Assembly (NCBI RefSeq): GCF_019598945.1
Contig: NZ_CP080598.1
Location: forward strand, 930,001 to 994,000
DNA: 64,000 nucleotides
Origin: Sphaerospermopsis torques-reginae ITEP-024
Lineage (GTDB): Bacteria > Cyanobacteriota > Cyanobacteriia > Cyanobacteriales > Nostocaceae
Direction of reading: 5' to 3'
Shown here one piece after another: positions 36,798 to 45,887 of the stretch; within the stretch, counting starts at the first letter, position 1; every line of letters starts with the position of its first letter. The notes under the pieces were generated by a model. That model made no database searches. It worked only from the letters and a program-made list of their open reading frames with translations, and was not told the DNA's origin. Made by a program: the position numbers and the translations under genes.

Positions 36798-36871
36798 AGA
36801 GGGATAACCGCTCCCATGCTCCCGTTGAAGTAGAAAGTAAAGTCTAGCTTTGTCTAGGTTTTATATAGCAG
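36798..36871 (+). ncRNA. Candidate structured leader RNA element, copy A
   Basis: GAGGGATAACCGCTCCCAT, a variable stretch, then GTAAAGTCTAG and TCTAGGTTTTATATAGCAG. The parts can fold as GGGA-N7-TCCC and TCTAG-N5-CTAGG. A related element lies at 49704-49776 upstream of an unrelated gene, with compensating stem changes. Orientation is inferred from both copies preceding a + strand gene. Confidence 0.45.
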
Positions 36872-37032
36872 ATCAAAAAAATATGACTACAAGAGGTTTG
36901 ACTGACAACTCCTGACTCTTGCCTCTTGCTACAGCAAATATTTTTCTTAAAGTGTGTGAAATCACATACTTATGGGATATTGATTACAACTCAATATCCC
37001 ATAAACCTAGCTAAGTTGAGGAATTGTCAACG

Positions 37033-37401
37033 ATGTCTATCGACCAACTTCAACCTGTGAGTCAACAGCAAGCTACTCTCTATCTGCCTTACATCCAGCA
37101 AAGCAAACGGAATTTCTTGCCTTATGCCATCAGTCTTTATCAAAAAGGCTTTGTTGAAGGACATCGCAAAATAGAAGGTAGTGACAATATTCCTTTCATC
37201 GCTACCTGGAACGTTGGGACATTACCCTCAGACCTCACCCGTTGCCGTATTCAGTTTGATAGCAATGCTGAATTAAGTTATGAAGTAATGATGGCCAGTT
37301 ATGAGTTTATTAATTTTTTGATTGAACTTATAGAAAATTATAAACGCCAAAAAGTTAGTGATTTTTCTACAGCTTTTTACCGCAAACTACTGCGGATATA
37401 A
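37033..37401 (+). CDS. ebsA: EbsA-like type IV pilus biogenesis protein
   Basis: A 122-residue protein beginning MSIDQLQPVSQQQATLYLPY. FLPYAISLYQKGFVEGHRKI, PFIATWNVGTLPSDLTRCR and the end FSTAFYRKLLRI match my recollection of the cyanobacterial EbsA family, which works with the type IV pilus/secretion machinery and biofilm control. The ATG at 37033 is used. A TTG three codons upstream is possible. The symbol rests on memory of the family. Confidence 0.55.
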   Translation: MSIDQLQPVSQQQATLYLPYIQQSKRNFLPYAISLYQKGFVEGHRKIEGSDNIPFIATWNVGTLPSDLTRCRIQFDSNAELSYEVMMASYEFINFLIELIENYKRQKVSDFSTAFYRKLLRI

Positions 37402-37445
37402 GAGTAAATCAGCATACAGGAGGTAGGAGGCAGGAGGCAGAAGTT

Positions 37446-37535
37446 ATGTATTTTGGATTTTGGATTTTGGATTTTGGATTTTGGATTGTTTTTGTTAACT
37501 CCAATCTAAAATCTAAAATCTAAAATCTAAAATTT
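37446..37535. repeat. TTTTGGA and AATCTAA heptamer arrays
   Basis: About five copies of ATTTTGG followed, after 28 bp, by inverted-type AATCTAA copies. The pair could fold back on itself. The same pattern recurs at 40079-40145, 41008-41077, 43045-43097 and 50430-50501. Confidence 0.85.
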
Positions 37536-37656
37536 TCTTCCCCAGTCCCTAGTCCCCAATCCCCAATCCCCAAAATCAGCGATTTCTGTTGCTTCAGCTA
37601 AAATTAGGAAACACCTGGCTGGGTTCAACAGACGTTTGAAATTAGGAGTGCATGGC

Positions 37657-38751
37657 GTGCCAACATCTGTTAAATATTTGCTGATTGGATCAGTAGAGAC
37701 TTACAGTGGTAAATCCGCAACTGTTTTGGGTTTGTCTCATCAGCTAAAGCAAAAAGGATTGGATATAGCCTACGGTAAACCTTTAGGTAATTGTGTGCAG
37801 TCCGCCGATGGTAGCTTAGTGGAAGAAGATGTCCAGTTTATTTCTCACAGCTTGAAACTGCCAGAAAATCGTGTTGCACCCACCTTACTGGCTTTAAATG
37901 AGGTCAGTGTCCAAAAACGTTTACGTGGTGAAGACAAAACTGATTATCAGCAGTCACTGGTACAGCATTATTTACAAATACCACGGGGTGATTTGATGCT
38001 GTTGGAAGGACCAGGTGATTTACCAGAAGGTAATTTATTTGGCTTGTCCTTACTGGAAGTGGCTGAAGTTTTAGATGGGGGTGTGCTATTGGTACATCGT
38101 TATAAATCCCTGCTTACGGTAGAGGCGTTGTTATCTGCCAAGAAATTGATAGGCGATCGCCTAGTTGGTGTTGTTATTAATGAAGTTCCCACCGAACAAT
38201 TAGAAGCAGGTCATAATCTCTTACGTCCATTTTTGGAAGAGCAAGGCATTCCTGTATTAGCAATGTTGCCAAAAAGCGACTTGCTCCGTAGCGTCAGCGT
38301 GGGAGAACTGGTAAAACAATTACAGGCTGAAGTTCTCTGTCGCAGCGATCGCCTAGATTTATTAGTGGAAACCTTGGCCATTGGGGCGATGAATGTCAAT
38401 GCCGCCGTTAAATATTTCCGCAAACGCCGTAACAAGGCAGTAGTCACAGGAGGCGATCGCGTGGAAATTCAACAAGCCGCTTTAGAAACTTCTACCCAAT
38501 GCCTGATCCTCACCGGACAACTACCCCCTCCCGCCTTTATTCTCAATCGCGCCGAAGAATTAGAAATACCAATTTTATCTGTTGACCTCGATACCTTAAC
38601 CACAGTGGAAATTGTTGACCGCACTTTCGGACAAGTTCGTGTCCACGAACCTCTCAAAGTAGAGTGCATTAGCCAATTAATGTCCGAACATTTTGACATT
38701 AACCGTTTCTTATCTCAACTAGGAGTCAAACCAGCAGCCGCTTTATCTTAG
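37657..38751 (+). CDS. Phosphotransacetylase-like P-loop/DRTGG protein
   Basis: A 364-residue protein with a BioD-like P-loop domain at the N-terminus (YLLIGSVETYSGKSATVLG; LMLLEGPGDLPEG) and a DRTGG domain in the C-terminal half (near VETLAIGAMNVNAAVKYF, AVVTGGDRVEIQQAALE). This is the Pta N-terminal architecture without the acyltransferase domain, common in cyanobacteria and perhaps a regulator. The GTG at 37657 is preferred: AGGAG lies nine bases before it and homologues begin near PTSVKYLLIGS. Confidence 0.8.
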   Translation: MPTSVKYLLIGSVETYSGKSATVLGLSHQLKQKGLDIAYGKPLGNCVQSADGSLVEEDVQFISHSLKLPENRVAPTLLALNEVSVQKRLRGEDKTDYQQSLVQHYLQIPRGDLMLLEGPGDLPEGNLFGLSLLEVAEVLDGGVLLVHRYKSLLTVEALLSAKKLIGDRLVGVVINEVPTEQLEAGHNLLRPFLEEQGIPVLAMLPKSDLLRSVSVGELVKQLQAEVLCRSDRLDLLVETLAIGAMNVNAAVKYFRKRRNKAVVTGGDRVEIQQAALETSTQCLILTGQLPPPAFILNRAEELEIPILSVDLDTLTTVEIVDRTFGQVRVHEPLKVECISQLMSEHFDINRFLSQLGVKPAAALS

Positions 38752-38998
38752 TCGGATTATTGACCCAAATTACCAGTTAATCACCAGCGTAAATCCTACC
38801 ATTGCCTGTTTCCAAAGCCTGACAGTGAACAGTAATTTTTTCCAACTACCTATTTTGTTAAAGCACTGCCATCAACACAATCTTTTGTTACTTAACAAAA
38901 TAATCAAGAAAACAGAGAAATCTGTAACTCTAGTTGGCTTCTTACTTACACGCTGTTTGATAGAATATCTAGGTTGTTTAATCTGATCACCTCCATCT

Positions 38999-39502
38999 TT
39001 GAGCCAGTCAACAGAACTCATCAACCTTGATACATTAGCGCAGGAACTGGCGACAATCCAGCAAACAGGTTCCAAACGAATCGCCTTGTTGGGTTCTCGT
39101 CATGTGCCAATTACTCATCAAAATCTCATTGAAATGATGACTTATGCCCTAGTTTTATCGGGCAATCGCATCATTACTTCCGGTGCTACAGGTACTAATT
39201 CTGCTGCCATCAAGGGCGCAACACGGGCTGACCCGAACTTATTGACGGTCATCCTACCCCAAAGCCTGGAACGTCAGCCCCATGAATCACGCCAACAACT
39301 AGAGCAGGTTATGCATCTAGTCGAAAATCCCAGTAATGATAATCTATCTTTGGCTGAGGCCAGCTACCTGTGCAACAAGGAGATTGTCTCCCGTTGTCAG
39401 CAACTCATCTGCTTTGCTTTCCACGACAGTCGCACCCTGCTACAAACCTGTGGAGAAGCAGAAGAACAAAGAAAAGTGGTGACACTGTTCTACTTTGATT
39501 AA
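38999..39502 (+). CDS. DprA-like Rossmann protein (DNA recombination-mediator protein A family)
   Basis: A 167-residue protein. RIALLGSRHVPITHQNLI, IITSGATGTNSAAIKGA and LTVILPQSLERQP form a DprA/LOG-like Rossmann fold that in DprA binds single-stranded DNA. It is shorter than DprA and lacks its extra domains. The only suitable start is the TTG at 38999, without a strong ribosome site. This is a cyanobacterium-wide family of uncertain role. Confidence 0.7.
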   Translation: MSQSTELINLDTLAQELATIQQTGSKRIALLGSRHVPITHQNLIEMMTYALVLSGNRIITSGATGTNSAAIKGATRADPNLLTVILPQSLERQPHESRQQLEQVMHLVENPSNDNLSLAEASYLCNKEIVSRCQQLICFAFHDSRTLLQTCGEAEEQRKVVTLFYFD

Positions 39503-39640
39503 AGTGAAACGCAGTCTCCACACCGCTAATGATAGAGATGGGTAATTACCAGTGGGTACTGGGTAATGTTTTATCTAAATTACTCAGTATTCCTTTGCGC
39601 TCACTAAAAACTACTACCAGTACCAGTATTTATTAGGTTA

Positions 39641-40060
39641 ATGTCCCTATTGCAACTACCTATACCTGCTATTTTTTTGTACTCTATTGCTGCCGCCGCA
39701 GTTCTCATTTATGTACCGTTTTTATTCGTAGCTTACGGTCGGGCGCAGGTTGGTTTTGATTTATCTGCCCCTCGTGCCATGTTTGATAAATTGCCTCCTT
39801 ATGCCCAAAGAGCTACCTGGGCGCATCAAAATTCTTTTGAGGCATTCATAATTTTCAGTGCTGCATCTCTAATGGCTTATGTCTGTGGGGTGAATACTCC
39901 TTTAGCAGCAATGGCAGCGATCGCCTTTATCCCCGCTCGGTTACTATACTCTATTTTTTATATTGCCAATATCCCCATTTTGCGATCGCTCATGTTTGGT
40001 ATTGGCTCTTTTAGTTCTGGCACTCTCTTCTATTTGAGTATCATGAAAGTTTCAGGATAG
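39641..40060 (+). CDS. MAPEG family membrane protein
   Basis: A 139-residue protein with four hydrophobic helices (about 8-30, 58-78, 82-103, 110-135) and the MAPEG pattern RATWAHQNSFEAFIIFSAAS followed by PARLLYSIFYIANIP. MAPEG proteins include glutathione-dependent membrane transferases. The substrate is unknown. Confidence 0.85.
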   Translation: MSLLQLPIPAIFLYSIAAAAVLIYVPFLFVAYGRAQVGFDLSAPRAMFDKLPPYAQRATWAHQNSFEAFIIFSAASLMAYVCGVNTPLAAMAAIAFIPARLLYSIFYIANIPILRSLMFGIGSFSSGTLFYLSIMKVSG

Positions 40061-40193
40061 GTGATAGGTGAACAAAATTTTAGATTTTAGATTTTAGATT
40101 GCAGTTGGTTATATACAATCCAAAATCCAAAATCCAAAATCCAAAATTGGCTCACCAATCACCAAATTAAACATTTCACATTCAATTTTCTTT

Positions 40194-40685
40194 ATGGCTT
40201 CTACGTTTTCTTTTGATATTGTCAGCGACTTTGACCGTCAAGAATTAGTGAACGCTGTTGATCAAGTGGTGCGAGACATCAAAAGCCGTTACGATCTCAA
40301 AGACACACAAACAACTGTCGAGTTAGGCGAAAACAGCATTACTATTAACACCGACAGCGATATGACTTTAGAGGCTGTACATGGCATATTGCGGGAAAAA
40401 GCAGCCAAACGCAACCTCTCCCAGAAAATATTTGATTTTGGTAAAGTTGAATCTGCCAGCGGCAACCGTGTGCGGCAAGAAATCACCCTCAAAAAAGGCA
40501 TTAGTCAAGACATTGCCAAACAAATCTCCAAATTGATTCGTGATGAATTTAAAAAGGTGCAAGCCTCAATTCAAGGTGATGCTGTGCGGGTGACAGCCAA
40601 AGCGAAAGATGACTTACAAGCTGTGATCCAACGAGTCAAACAAGAAGATTTTCCTGTAGCTTTGCAGTTTACCAATTATCGTTAG
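40194..40685 (+). CDS. yajQ: YajQ family nucleotide-binding protein
   Basis: A 163-residue protein of the YajQ family: [47 protein letters not shown] and [19 protein letters not shown]. Some members bind cyclic di-GMP. Full length. The stop codon is shared with the first bases of a 153-bp dispersed element. Confidence 0.93.
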   Translation: MASTFSFDIVSDFDRQELVNAVDQVVRDIKSRYDLKDTQTTVELGENSITINTDSDMTLEAVHGILREKAAKRNLSQKIFDFGKVESASGNRVRQEITLKKGISQDIAKQISKLIRDEFKKVQASIQGDAVRVTAKAKDDLQAVIQRVKQEDFPVALQFTNYR

Positions 40686-40836
40686 GGCTTGCTGAATAAA
40701 TCCGAAAACTTTACAGGTAAAGGGTTGTAGCTATTTTGACTTTCAAAAAGTGCAAGCTTTTATGGGGTGGAAACTTAAAAACCTTGCATTTAATTCCTAC
40801 TCAAAGGAAAAATCGTTCCTATCCAACTCTTGAAAC
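40684..40836. mobile_element. 153-bp dispersed element, copy A (IS end or MITE)
   Basis: Begins AGGGCTTGCTGAATAAA and ends ccaactcttgaaac. A copy of the same length lies at 57530-57682, and its last ~34 bp recur at 44855-44888. No transposase frame and no obvious terminal inverted repeat, so it may be the residual end of a larger insertion sequence. The remainder of the gap to 41104 holds ATTTTGG/AATCTAA repeats and no gene. Confidence 0.65.
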
Positions 40837-41104
40837 CCACCTTCCGCACCCTAAACTGTCACACAACGAAAATTGGTCGTTTGGGGATTTGAGATTGGCG
40901 ATCGCCATCTAAGATTTCGACCATATTGTATCAAAATTATCCTCAACTTGGTTAAAAAATACGAAATTACCGATTGTGACACTGGGGGGTGCGGAATGTG
41001 GGGTTCAATTTTGGATTTTGGATTTTGGATTTTGGATTGTATTTTATTAACTCCAATCTAAAATCTAAAATCTAAAATTTTGTTCACCAATCACCAGTCC
41101 CCAA

Positions 41105-41659
41105 TCACCTTTTACCGATACTGTTTTTAAATGCTGGACGTTCAGAAATTTTCTGAATATAGTTCACAACGGCTGGATATTCACTCAAATCAAGCTTGAG
41201 CATAATGGGAATATAAGCGAGTATAGATCCCACAGCCACATCGGCAACAGTGAATTGATCACCAAGTAAGAAAGGTTGCCGCGCAAAAATTTCATTCAGG
41301 GTAGTTAATAGGCGGGGCATTTCTCGCTCGCGGTTGGCTTCCACAAAAATTCCTGTAGCCAAGGTAGAATTACCAAATAATACCCATTGGGAAAATATGG
41401 CACGTTCCTCTAGGGAAATCGGATTTTTACCATATTTTTCCGCAATATACAGCAAAATTGCCCCAGATTCCCAAAGTTTCAAATCACCATCAACAATTGC
41501 TGGAACTTTGCCTATTGGGTTAATGGCTAGGTATTCAGGTTGTTTATGTTCACCTGCTTTCATATCCAAAAGAATAAACTCGTAGGGAACTTGTAGTTCC
41601 TCTAAATACCACTGAACAATTGATGCACGGCTAAAAGCGCCACCGTAAAGTTTCAACAT
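41105..41659 (-). CDS. Glutathione S-transferase family protein
   Basis: A 184-residue GST: thioredoxin-like N-terminal domain (MLKLYGGAFSRASIVQWYLE; NPIGKVPAIVDGDLKLWESGAI with the cis-Pro and Glu-Ser glutathione motif) and a helical C-terminal domain (LLGDQFTVADVAVGSIL). Slightly shorter than typical. It lies 15 bp after a hypothetical gene on the same strand, so probably co-transcribed. Confidence 0.88.
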   Translation of the reverse strand: MLKLYGGAFSRASIVQWYLEELQVPYEFILLDMKAGEHKQPEYLAINPIGKVPAIVDGDLKLWESGAILLYIAEKYGKNPISLEERAIFSQWVLFGNSTLATGIFVEANREREMPRLLTTLNEIFARQPFLLGDQFTVADVAVGSILAYIPIMLKLDLSEYPAVVNYIQKISERPAFKNSIGKR

Positions 41660-41674
41660 AATAACTGCTTAAAA

Positions 41675-42139
41675 TCAAAGAACTTTGTGAGTGTGAGAAT
41701 GTTGTTTAACGTTGTCGTCTTTAGTGACAACTCTAGCGGCATTTAGCACCCGTTTGCGTTCTGTAGAATAATTAAAATCGGTTTTGGTTGTTCCTGCGGG
41801 AATCAGGGTTTGGGCTGATTCACGACGCTTGTAGGTGCGAGCTGCTGAAAATGCCCGTTGTACAAATTCATCTGCAAACTGTGCTGAATCAGGAAATCCA
41901 TCAGGCAATAACAGCTTATCACCATCCAAGATACTTCCCAAAGTAGTTGCACAGGCAAGTTTATATGAAGTAGGAATGCCTTTTAATATTGCTTCTAATG
42001 CTGCTGAGGGAATAGGCTCTATAACTTCGATTTGGTGTACTTCTCCATCTTGTTTGTAAAAGCACGTTGCCAAGCCGATCACAATGTAATCATCGGCTGT
42101 AAGGTCTGAAGCATCTGGATAAGAAATTGTTGTTGTCAT
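41675..42139 (-). CDS. Conserved cyanobacterial hypothetical protein
   Basis: A 154-residue soluble protein (MTTTISYPDASDLTADDYIV; YKLACATTLGSILDGDKLL; a basic KRRESAQTLIP segment; His-rich end KQHSHTHKVL). The family is not recognised. The terminal HSHTH could bind metal. The frame extends 25 codons upstream through a CCCAATG repeat, so the Met at 42139 is used. Pairs with the GST gene 15 bp downstream. Confidence 0.6.
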   Translation of the reverse strand: MTTTISYPDASDLTADDYIVIGLATCFYKQDGEVHQIEVIEPIPSAALEAILKGIPTSYKLACATTLGSILDGDKLLLPDGFPDSAQFADEFVQRAFSAARTYKRRESAQTLIPAGTTKTDFNYSTERKRVLNAARVVTKDDNVKQHSHTHKVL

Positions 42140-42249
42140 AGGAAATTTACTCAAAATTAAATTGTACTGGGCATTGGGCATTGGGCATTGGGTAACTTCC
42201 CTGTTACCTGTCACCAGTCCCCAGTCAAGGGTTCCCAGTCCCCAGTCAC

Positions 42250-42543
42250 CTATTCCTTATTCCCTAAATTTTGCACAGCTTGACGAAAACCCAAGACGAT
42301 TAAAATATTAGCGAGGGTTAAAAATACTTCAGCGCCGCCATGTAACCAGTCTATATTGGCTAAAGCTTCTCCATAAGCAACTTTGGCATAGATGCCGGCG
42401 GGAATGGTAATACCGACAAATACTAAAGTACCGTAAAATCCATATAGGGCTAAACGTGGCATTTGCGGACTACGGCTAATAAACCACAAGAAACCCAAAT
42501 AGGGAAACAGAGACAGGGCAAAGAGGGTTTCTTTTGATATCAT
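42250..42543 (-). CDS. DUF3593 membrane protein
   Basis: A 97-residue protein with two to three hydrophobic helices (LFALSLFPYLGFLWFISR; LALYGFYGTLVFVGITIP; VFLTLANILIVLGF). It overlaps the DUF2499 gene by 4 bp (ATGA). The two families occur together in cyanobacteria and plant plastids, probably as a thylakoid or inner membrane pair of unknown function. Confidence 0.78.
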   Translation of the reverse strand: MISKETLFALSLFPYLGFLWFISRSPQMPRLALYGFYGTLVFVGITIPAGIYAKVAYGEALANIDWLHGGAEVFLTLANILIVLGFRQAVQNLGNKE

Positions 42544-42875
42544 GGTTCTGATTTGATGGTTTTTGCTTCAATTTTGGTTGCAGACTTGGTAGAACGCCAA
42601 ATCCACACTGCTGCCGCCCAAAGGGTAAAATTACCCACTAATGTCATGGTAGCTTGGAGGGTGACTAACCATTCTAGGGATTCGGGGTTGTCGAAATAAT
42701 GCCAAGTGCAAGCACACATAGCACTGATTAAAGCTGGTAACATGGCAAAGGACAATCCCCACCAACTACGGTTTTTTGTCAGTTCACCATATTTCCAGAT
42801 TAACCAAATAGCGGCTATCCATTCAATGACACTAGAAACGTGAATAATCCAGGTGGGAATCGAAAGGGCGTGCAT
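42540..42875 (-). CDS. DUF2499 membrane protein
   Basis: A 111-residue protein with three hydrophobic helices and conserved Trp/His residues (HALSIPTWIIHVSSVIEW; LPALISAMCACTWHYFDNPE; TLVGNFTLWAAAVWIW). Its stop overlaps the start of the DUF3593 gene, so the two are translationally coupled. Confidence 0.8.
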   Translation of the reverse strand: MHALSIPTWIIHVSSVIEWIAAIWLIWKYGELTKNRSWWGLSFAMLPALISAMCACTWHYFDNPESLEWLVTLQATMTLVGNFTLWAAAVWIWRSTKSATKIEAKTIKSEP

Positions 42876-43105
42876 AATAGTCAGTAATCAGTTATTAGTT
42901 GTCAGTGGTAGATAACCATTAAAAAAATTGGTAATCCAAAATCTAAAATATCAGGACTTACGTACCATACCTCTGAAAACCTCTTTCCTTTGTGTCCTTT
43001 GCGTCCTTTGCGGTTTATTTTTCCATGATCACAGCGTAAGTCCAACATCCAAAATCCAAAATCTAAAATCCAAAATCTAAAATCCAAAATCCAAAATTAT
43101 TGAAG

Positions 43106-44143
43106 ATGCGTGTTTTATTATCTGGGTATTACGGTAAAGGTAATGGTGGTGATGAAGCTTTGTTAGCTACACTTTTGCAAATGTTACCACCTCATGTCAC
43201 CCCTGTAGTGCTTTCTGGAAATCCTGAAGAAACGAGTCGGCGTTATGGTGTGGAAAGTTACAACCGCATGGCGTTTTTACAGGTAATTCAAGCTTTACGT
43301 TCCTGTAATGTGTTCATCTGGGGTGGTGGTAGTTTAATGCAGGATGTGACTAGTACCATTAGCCCTTTTTATTATGGCGGATTAATGGCGATCGCTCAAG
43401 TCCTAAAATTAAAAACTATAGCTTGGGGACAGGGAATAGGACCTTTATTGCGTCCGCAAACTCGCTGGTTAGCAAAGCGAAATTTTGCTGGTTGTATTCA
43501 AGTCAGTGTACGCGATCGCTCTAGTTCGGCTTTATTATCAAATTGGAATATACCACATATTCTTGCACCTGATCCAGTTTGGGCATTAAAGTCGCAGTCA
43601 GTAGCAGAATTAGCAGATTTACCAAAACCAAGAATTGCAGTTACTTTAAGAAATCATCCCCAACTTACAGAAACTAGATTAGCAAATTTAACTCGTGCTT
43701 TGGTGGAGTTACAAACAGCTACCCAAGCCTTTATTTTAATATTACCATTTCAAAAAAGCGAAGATTTAGGAATTGCCGAAAAAATTCAACTGCAATTAAC
43801 AGATAATAGTCAGATTCTTTGTTTAGAAGCACCGGAAATTTTAAAAGGTGCATTTCAGGGTGTAGATATGGTTATTGGAATGCGTCTACATAGTTTAATT
43901 ATGGCTGCTAGTGAAGGTTGTCGTTGTTTTGCATTGAGTTATGATCCCAAGATAAACAGATTAATGGAAGATTTACAAATACCTGGATGGGATTTAGAAA
44001 ATATCCCCGATGATGTAGATTTAATTAGTAAAACTTGGTTGGATTTTTATCAAAATGGTAATGCTTTGTCATCCGAAAAAATACAATCTTTGGTAAATGG
44101 GGCATTTTTGCATCGGGATTTATTAAAGGATGCTTTAAAGTAA
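43106..44143 (+). CDS. csaB: Polysaccharide pyruvyl transferase
   Basis: A 345-residue CsaB-like enzyme: MRVLLSGYYGKGNGGDEALL, VFIWGGGSLMQDVTS, TIAWGQGIGPL, VRDRSSSALLSNW and VIGMRLHSLIMAASEG. It adds a ketal pyruvate to cell-wall polysaccharide, in other bacteria an anchor for S-layer proteins. The ATG at 43106 is used. An in-frame TTG two codons upstream comes from a repeat. Confidence 0.88.
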   Translation: MRVLLSGYYGKGNGGDEALLATLLQMLPPHVTPVVLSGNPEETSRRYGVESYNRMAFLQVIQALRSCNVFIWGGGSLMQDVTSTISPFYYGGLMAIAQVLKLKTIAWGQGIGPLLRPQTRWLAKRNFAGCIQVSVRDRSSSALLSNWNIPHILAPDPVWALKSQSVAELADLPKPRIAVTLRNHPQLTETRLANLTRALVELQTATQAFILILPFQKSEDLGIAEKIQLQLTDNSQILCLEAPEILKGAFQGVDMVIGMRLHSLIMAASEGCRCFALSYDPKINRLMEDLQIPGWDLENIPDDVDLISKTWLDFYQNGNALSSEKIQSLVNGAFLHRDLLKDALK

Positions 44144-44219
44144 ATTTTCTTAAATAGCATAACCAAATCATACCAAGTTCATTTATTATTGAGATACGAG
44201 TTGATATATATAACCAGAG

Positions 44220-44804
44220 ATGATTATGACAGCGATCACCGTCAACTTAAATCCTATTATCCAACTCACAGACCATCAATTTTATCAATTGTGTCGAGAA
44301 AATCCTGAAGTTAAATTTGAAAGAAATGCAAAAGGAGAAATACAGATTATGTCACCCACAGGAGGAGGAACAGGAAAACGTAATGTTGAAATTTCGGCAG
44401 ATTTTGTTTTTTGGAATCGTCAAAATAAATTAGGAGTTTGTTTTGATTCTTCCACCTGTTTTAAACTTCCTAATGGTGCAAACCGTTCTCCTGATGTAGC
44501 TTGGATAAAAAAAGAAAGATGGGATGCACTCACACTGGAAGAACAGGAAAAGTTTCCACCAATCGCACCCGATTTTGTTTTAGAGTTAATGTCACCCAGT
44601 GATAGTTTAGAAGAAACTCAGGAAAAAATGCGGGAGTATATCAATAATGAAGTAAGATTAGGTTGGTTGATTAATCGTAAAATGCGTCAAGTGGAAATTT
44701 ATCGTCTTGGTAAACCAGTGGAAGTATTAGAATTTCCTCAAGAATTATCAGGTGAAGATGTTTTACCGGGGTTTGTTTTGAATTTGCAAATAGTTTGGGG
44801 ATAA
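44220..44804 (+). CDS. Uma2 family endonuclease-like protein (DUF820)
   Basis: A 194-residue protein closely related to the one at 9640 (shared FKLPNG, RSPDVAWIKKERW, KFPPIAPDFVLELMSPSDSL, MREYINNEVRLGWLI). The PD-(D/E)xK-like Asp and Glu are present. Stand-alone. A weak AGAG stretch precedes the ATG. Confidence 0.87.
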   Translation: MIMTAITVNLNPIIQLTDHQFYQLCRENPEVKFERNAKGEIQIMSPTGGGTGKRNVEISADFVFWNRQNKLGVCFDSSTCFKLPNGANRSPDVAWIKKERWDALTLEEQEKFPPIAPDFVLELMSPSDSLEETQEKMREYINNEVRLGWLINRKMRQVEIYRLGKPVEVLEFPQELSGEDVLPGFVLNLQIVWG

Positions 44805-44854
44805 ACTAGGTGACAGATACTAGAGAAGAAAGCAGGGTAACACAAAACCCTCTT

Positions 44855-44888
44855 AAAGAAAAAATCGTTCCTATCCAACTCTTGAAAC
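44855..44888. repeat. Partial copy of the 153-bp dispersed element
   Basis: The last ~34 bp of the element (aatcgttcctatccaactct and flanks) occur here without the rest, next to a CACCTGT heptamer array. Confidence 0.7.
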
Positions 44889-45033
44889 TGTCACCGTGGC
44901 GTAGCACCTGTCACCTGTCACCTGTCACCTAGCTTTCACAGATAACTTTTTCAGCAAACCCTAAATAGAAATGCTAATGCCATGCTCAATACAACGGTAA
45001 CACATCAAACATTATGTTACTACTGACAGGAAA

Positions 45034-45810
45034 TTAAGATAAACTAACAATTCCTGACCATTGCACCTTTTTCTCCTTTTCTCGACGATAAGAAAAGAAG
45101 TGTTCAGGAGATTGATAGGTACAGTAAGGAGCGATCGCAATTTGTTCTCCACTAAACCCCAACTGCTCTAACTGCAAAGCATTAACACGACGCACATCTA
45201 AACGCACCTTTCCCGGTTCTGCATCCGGTAATAAAGGTGAATCAGGTAAATCGTGTAAAGCAGCAACTATTTTTTCTGGGTCATTATGTGGTATAATAGT
45301 GCTTCCAATTTCCGCAGCCACTTCCACGGAAACTTGGTAAACTTCACCTGCGATCGCAGGACCCATAGCAATGCGTAAATCTTCCAGTTTGCTACCTTGA
45401 GATTGCATCTTTTTAATGGCTTGGGGAACAATCTGCGCTGCTGTACCCCGCCAACCCGCGTGTAAAGCCGCTACCTGTCCGATTTTGACATCCCCAATCA
45501 GCACCGGTGTACAATCAGCAGAAGCCACCCAAACAGCCTGTAAAGGTTTTTCACTGATTAAACCATCTGCTAACGCCAACTCATCATTGCTGTTGTTTAA
45601 ATGTTCATCTACCTCTTGGGGAGTCAAAACAGTATTACCGTGAACTTGTTTTAAACGATAAGCAGCAGCTTCTGGTTGCAGTACCTGTGTTAACTCCTGC
45701 GGTGGACGTGGCCAAAACTGCTGGGTAAAAAAACCATGAGGCCAAGGTGTCAAAAGATTACAAGTCAGGTAAGGTAGACCTTCCCAATTGTGCCAGTGCC
45801 AAGTGTGCAT
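45034..45810 (-). CDS. pgeF: Peptidoglycan editing factor / polyphenol oxidase family
   Basis: A 258-residue YfiH/PgeF protein: YRLKQVHGNTVLTPQ, WVASADCTPVLI and VAALHAGWRGTAAQIV supply the His, Cys and His metal ligands. Members remove wrongly incorporated L-Ser from peptidoglycan precursors or oxidise phenols. The Met at 45810 (MHTWHWHNWEGLPY) is preferred. The extra 19 upstream residues are a hydrophobic stretch not typical of this cytoplasmic family. Divergent from birA. Confidence 0.9.
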   Translation of the reverse strand: MHTWHWHNWEGLPYLTCNLLTPWPHGFFTQQFWPRPPQELTQVLQPEAAAYRLKQVHGNTVLTPQEVDEHLNNSNDELALADGLISEKPLQAVWVASADCTPVLIGDVKIGQVAALHAGWRGTAAQIVPQAIKKMQSQGSKLEDLRIAMGPAIAGEVYQVSVEVAAEIGSTIIPHNDPEKIVAALHDLPDSPLLPDAEPGKVRLDVRRVNALQLEQLGFSGEQIAIAPYCTYQSPEHFFSYRREKEKKVQWSGIVSLS

Positions 45811-45887
45811 TTTCAAACAAACCCAAACAAAAAATACAAAACCGCCAATCAATGCTAACTTGATCAACGGGATTTAGGGGAATAACT

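Larger units (their letters stand above)
36458..37032. other. 575-bp leader/intergenic region with palindromes and a structured element
   Basis: Contains the two inverted repeats at 36619-36689 and the structured element at 36798-36871 that recurs at 49704-49776. The AT-rich leader of the ebsA-like gene follows. No open frame of note. Confidence 0.6.

Noticed and set aside
36798-36871. Glutamine (glnA-type) riboswitch or 6S RNA
   Set aside because: The conserved strings I know for these are missing; only a loose resemblance in GAAGTAG.
38872-39075. Minus-strand 67-codon frame overlapping the DprA-like gene start
   Set aside because: It overlaps a conserved gene, with no domain and no ribosome site.
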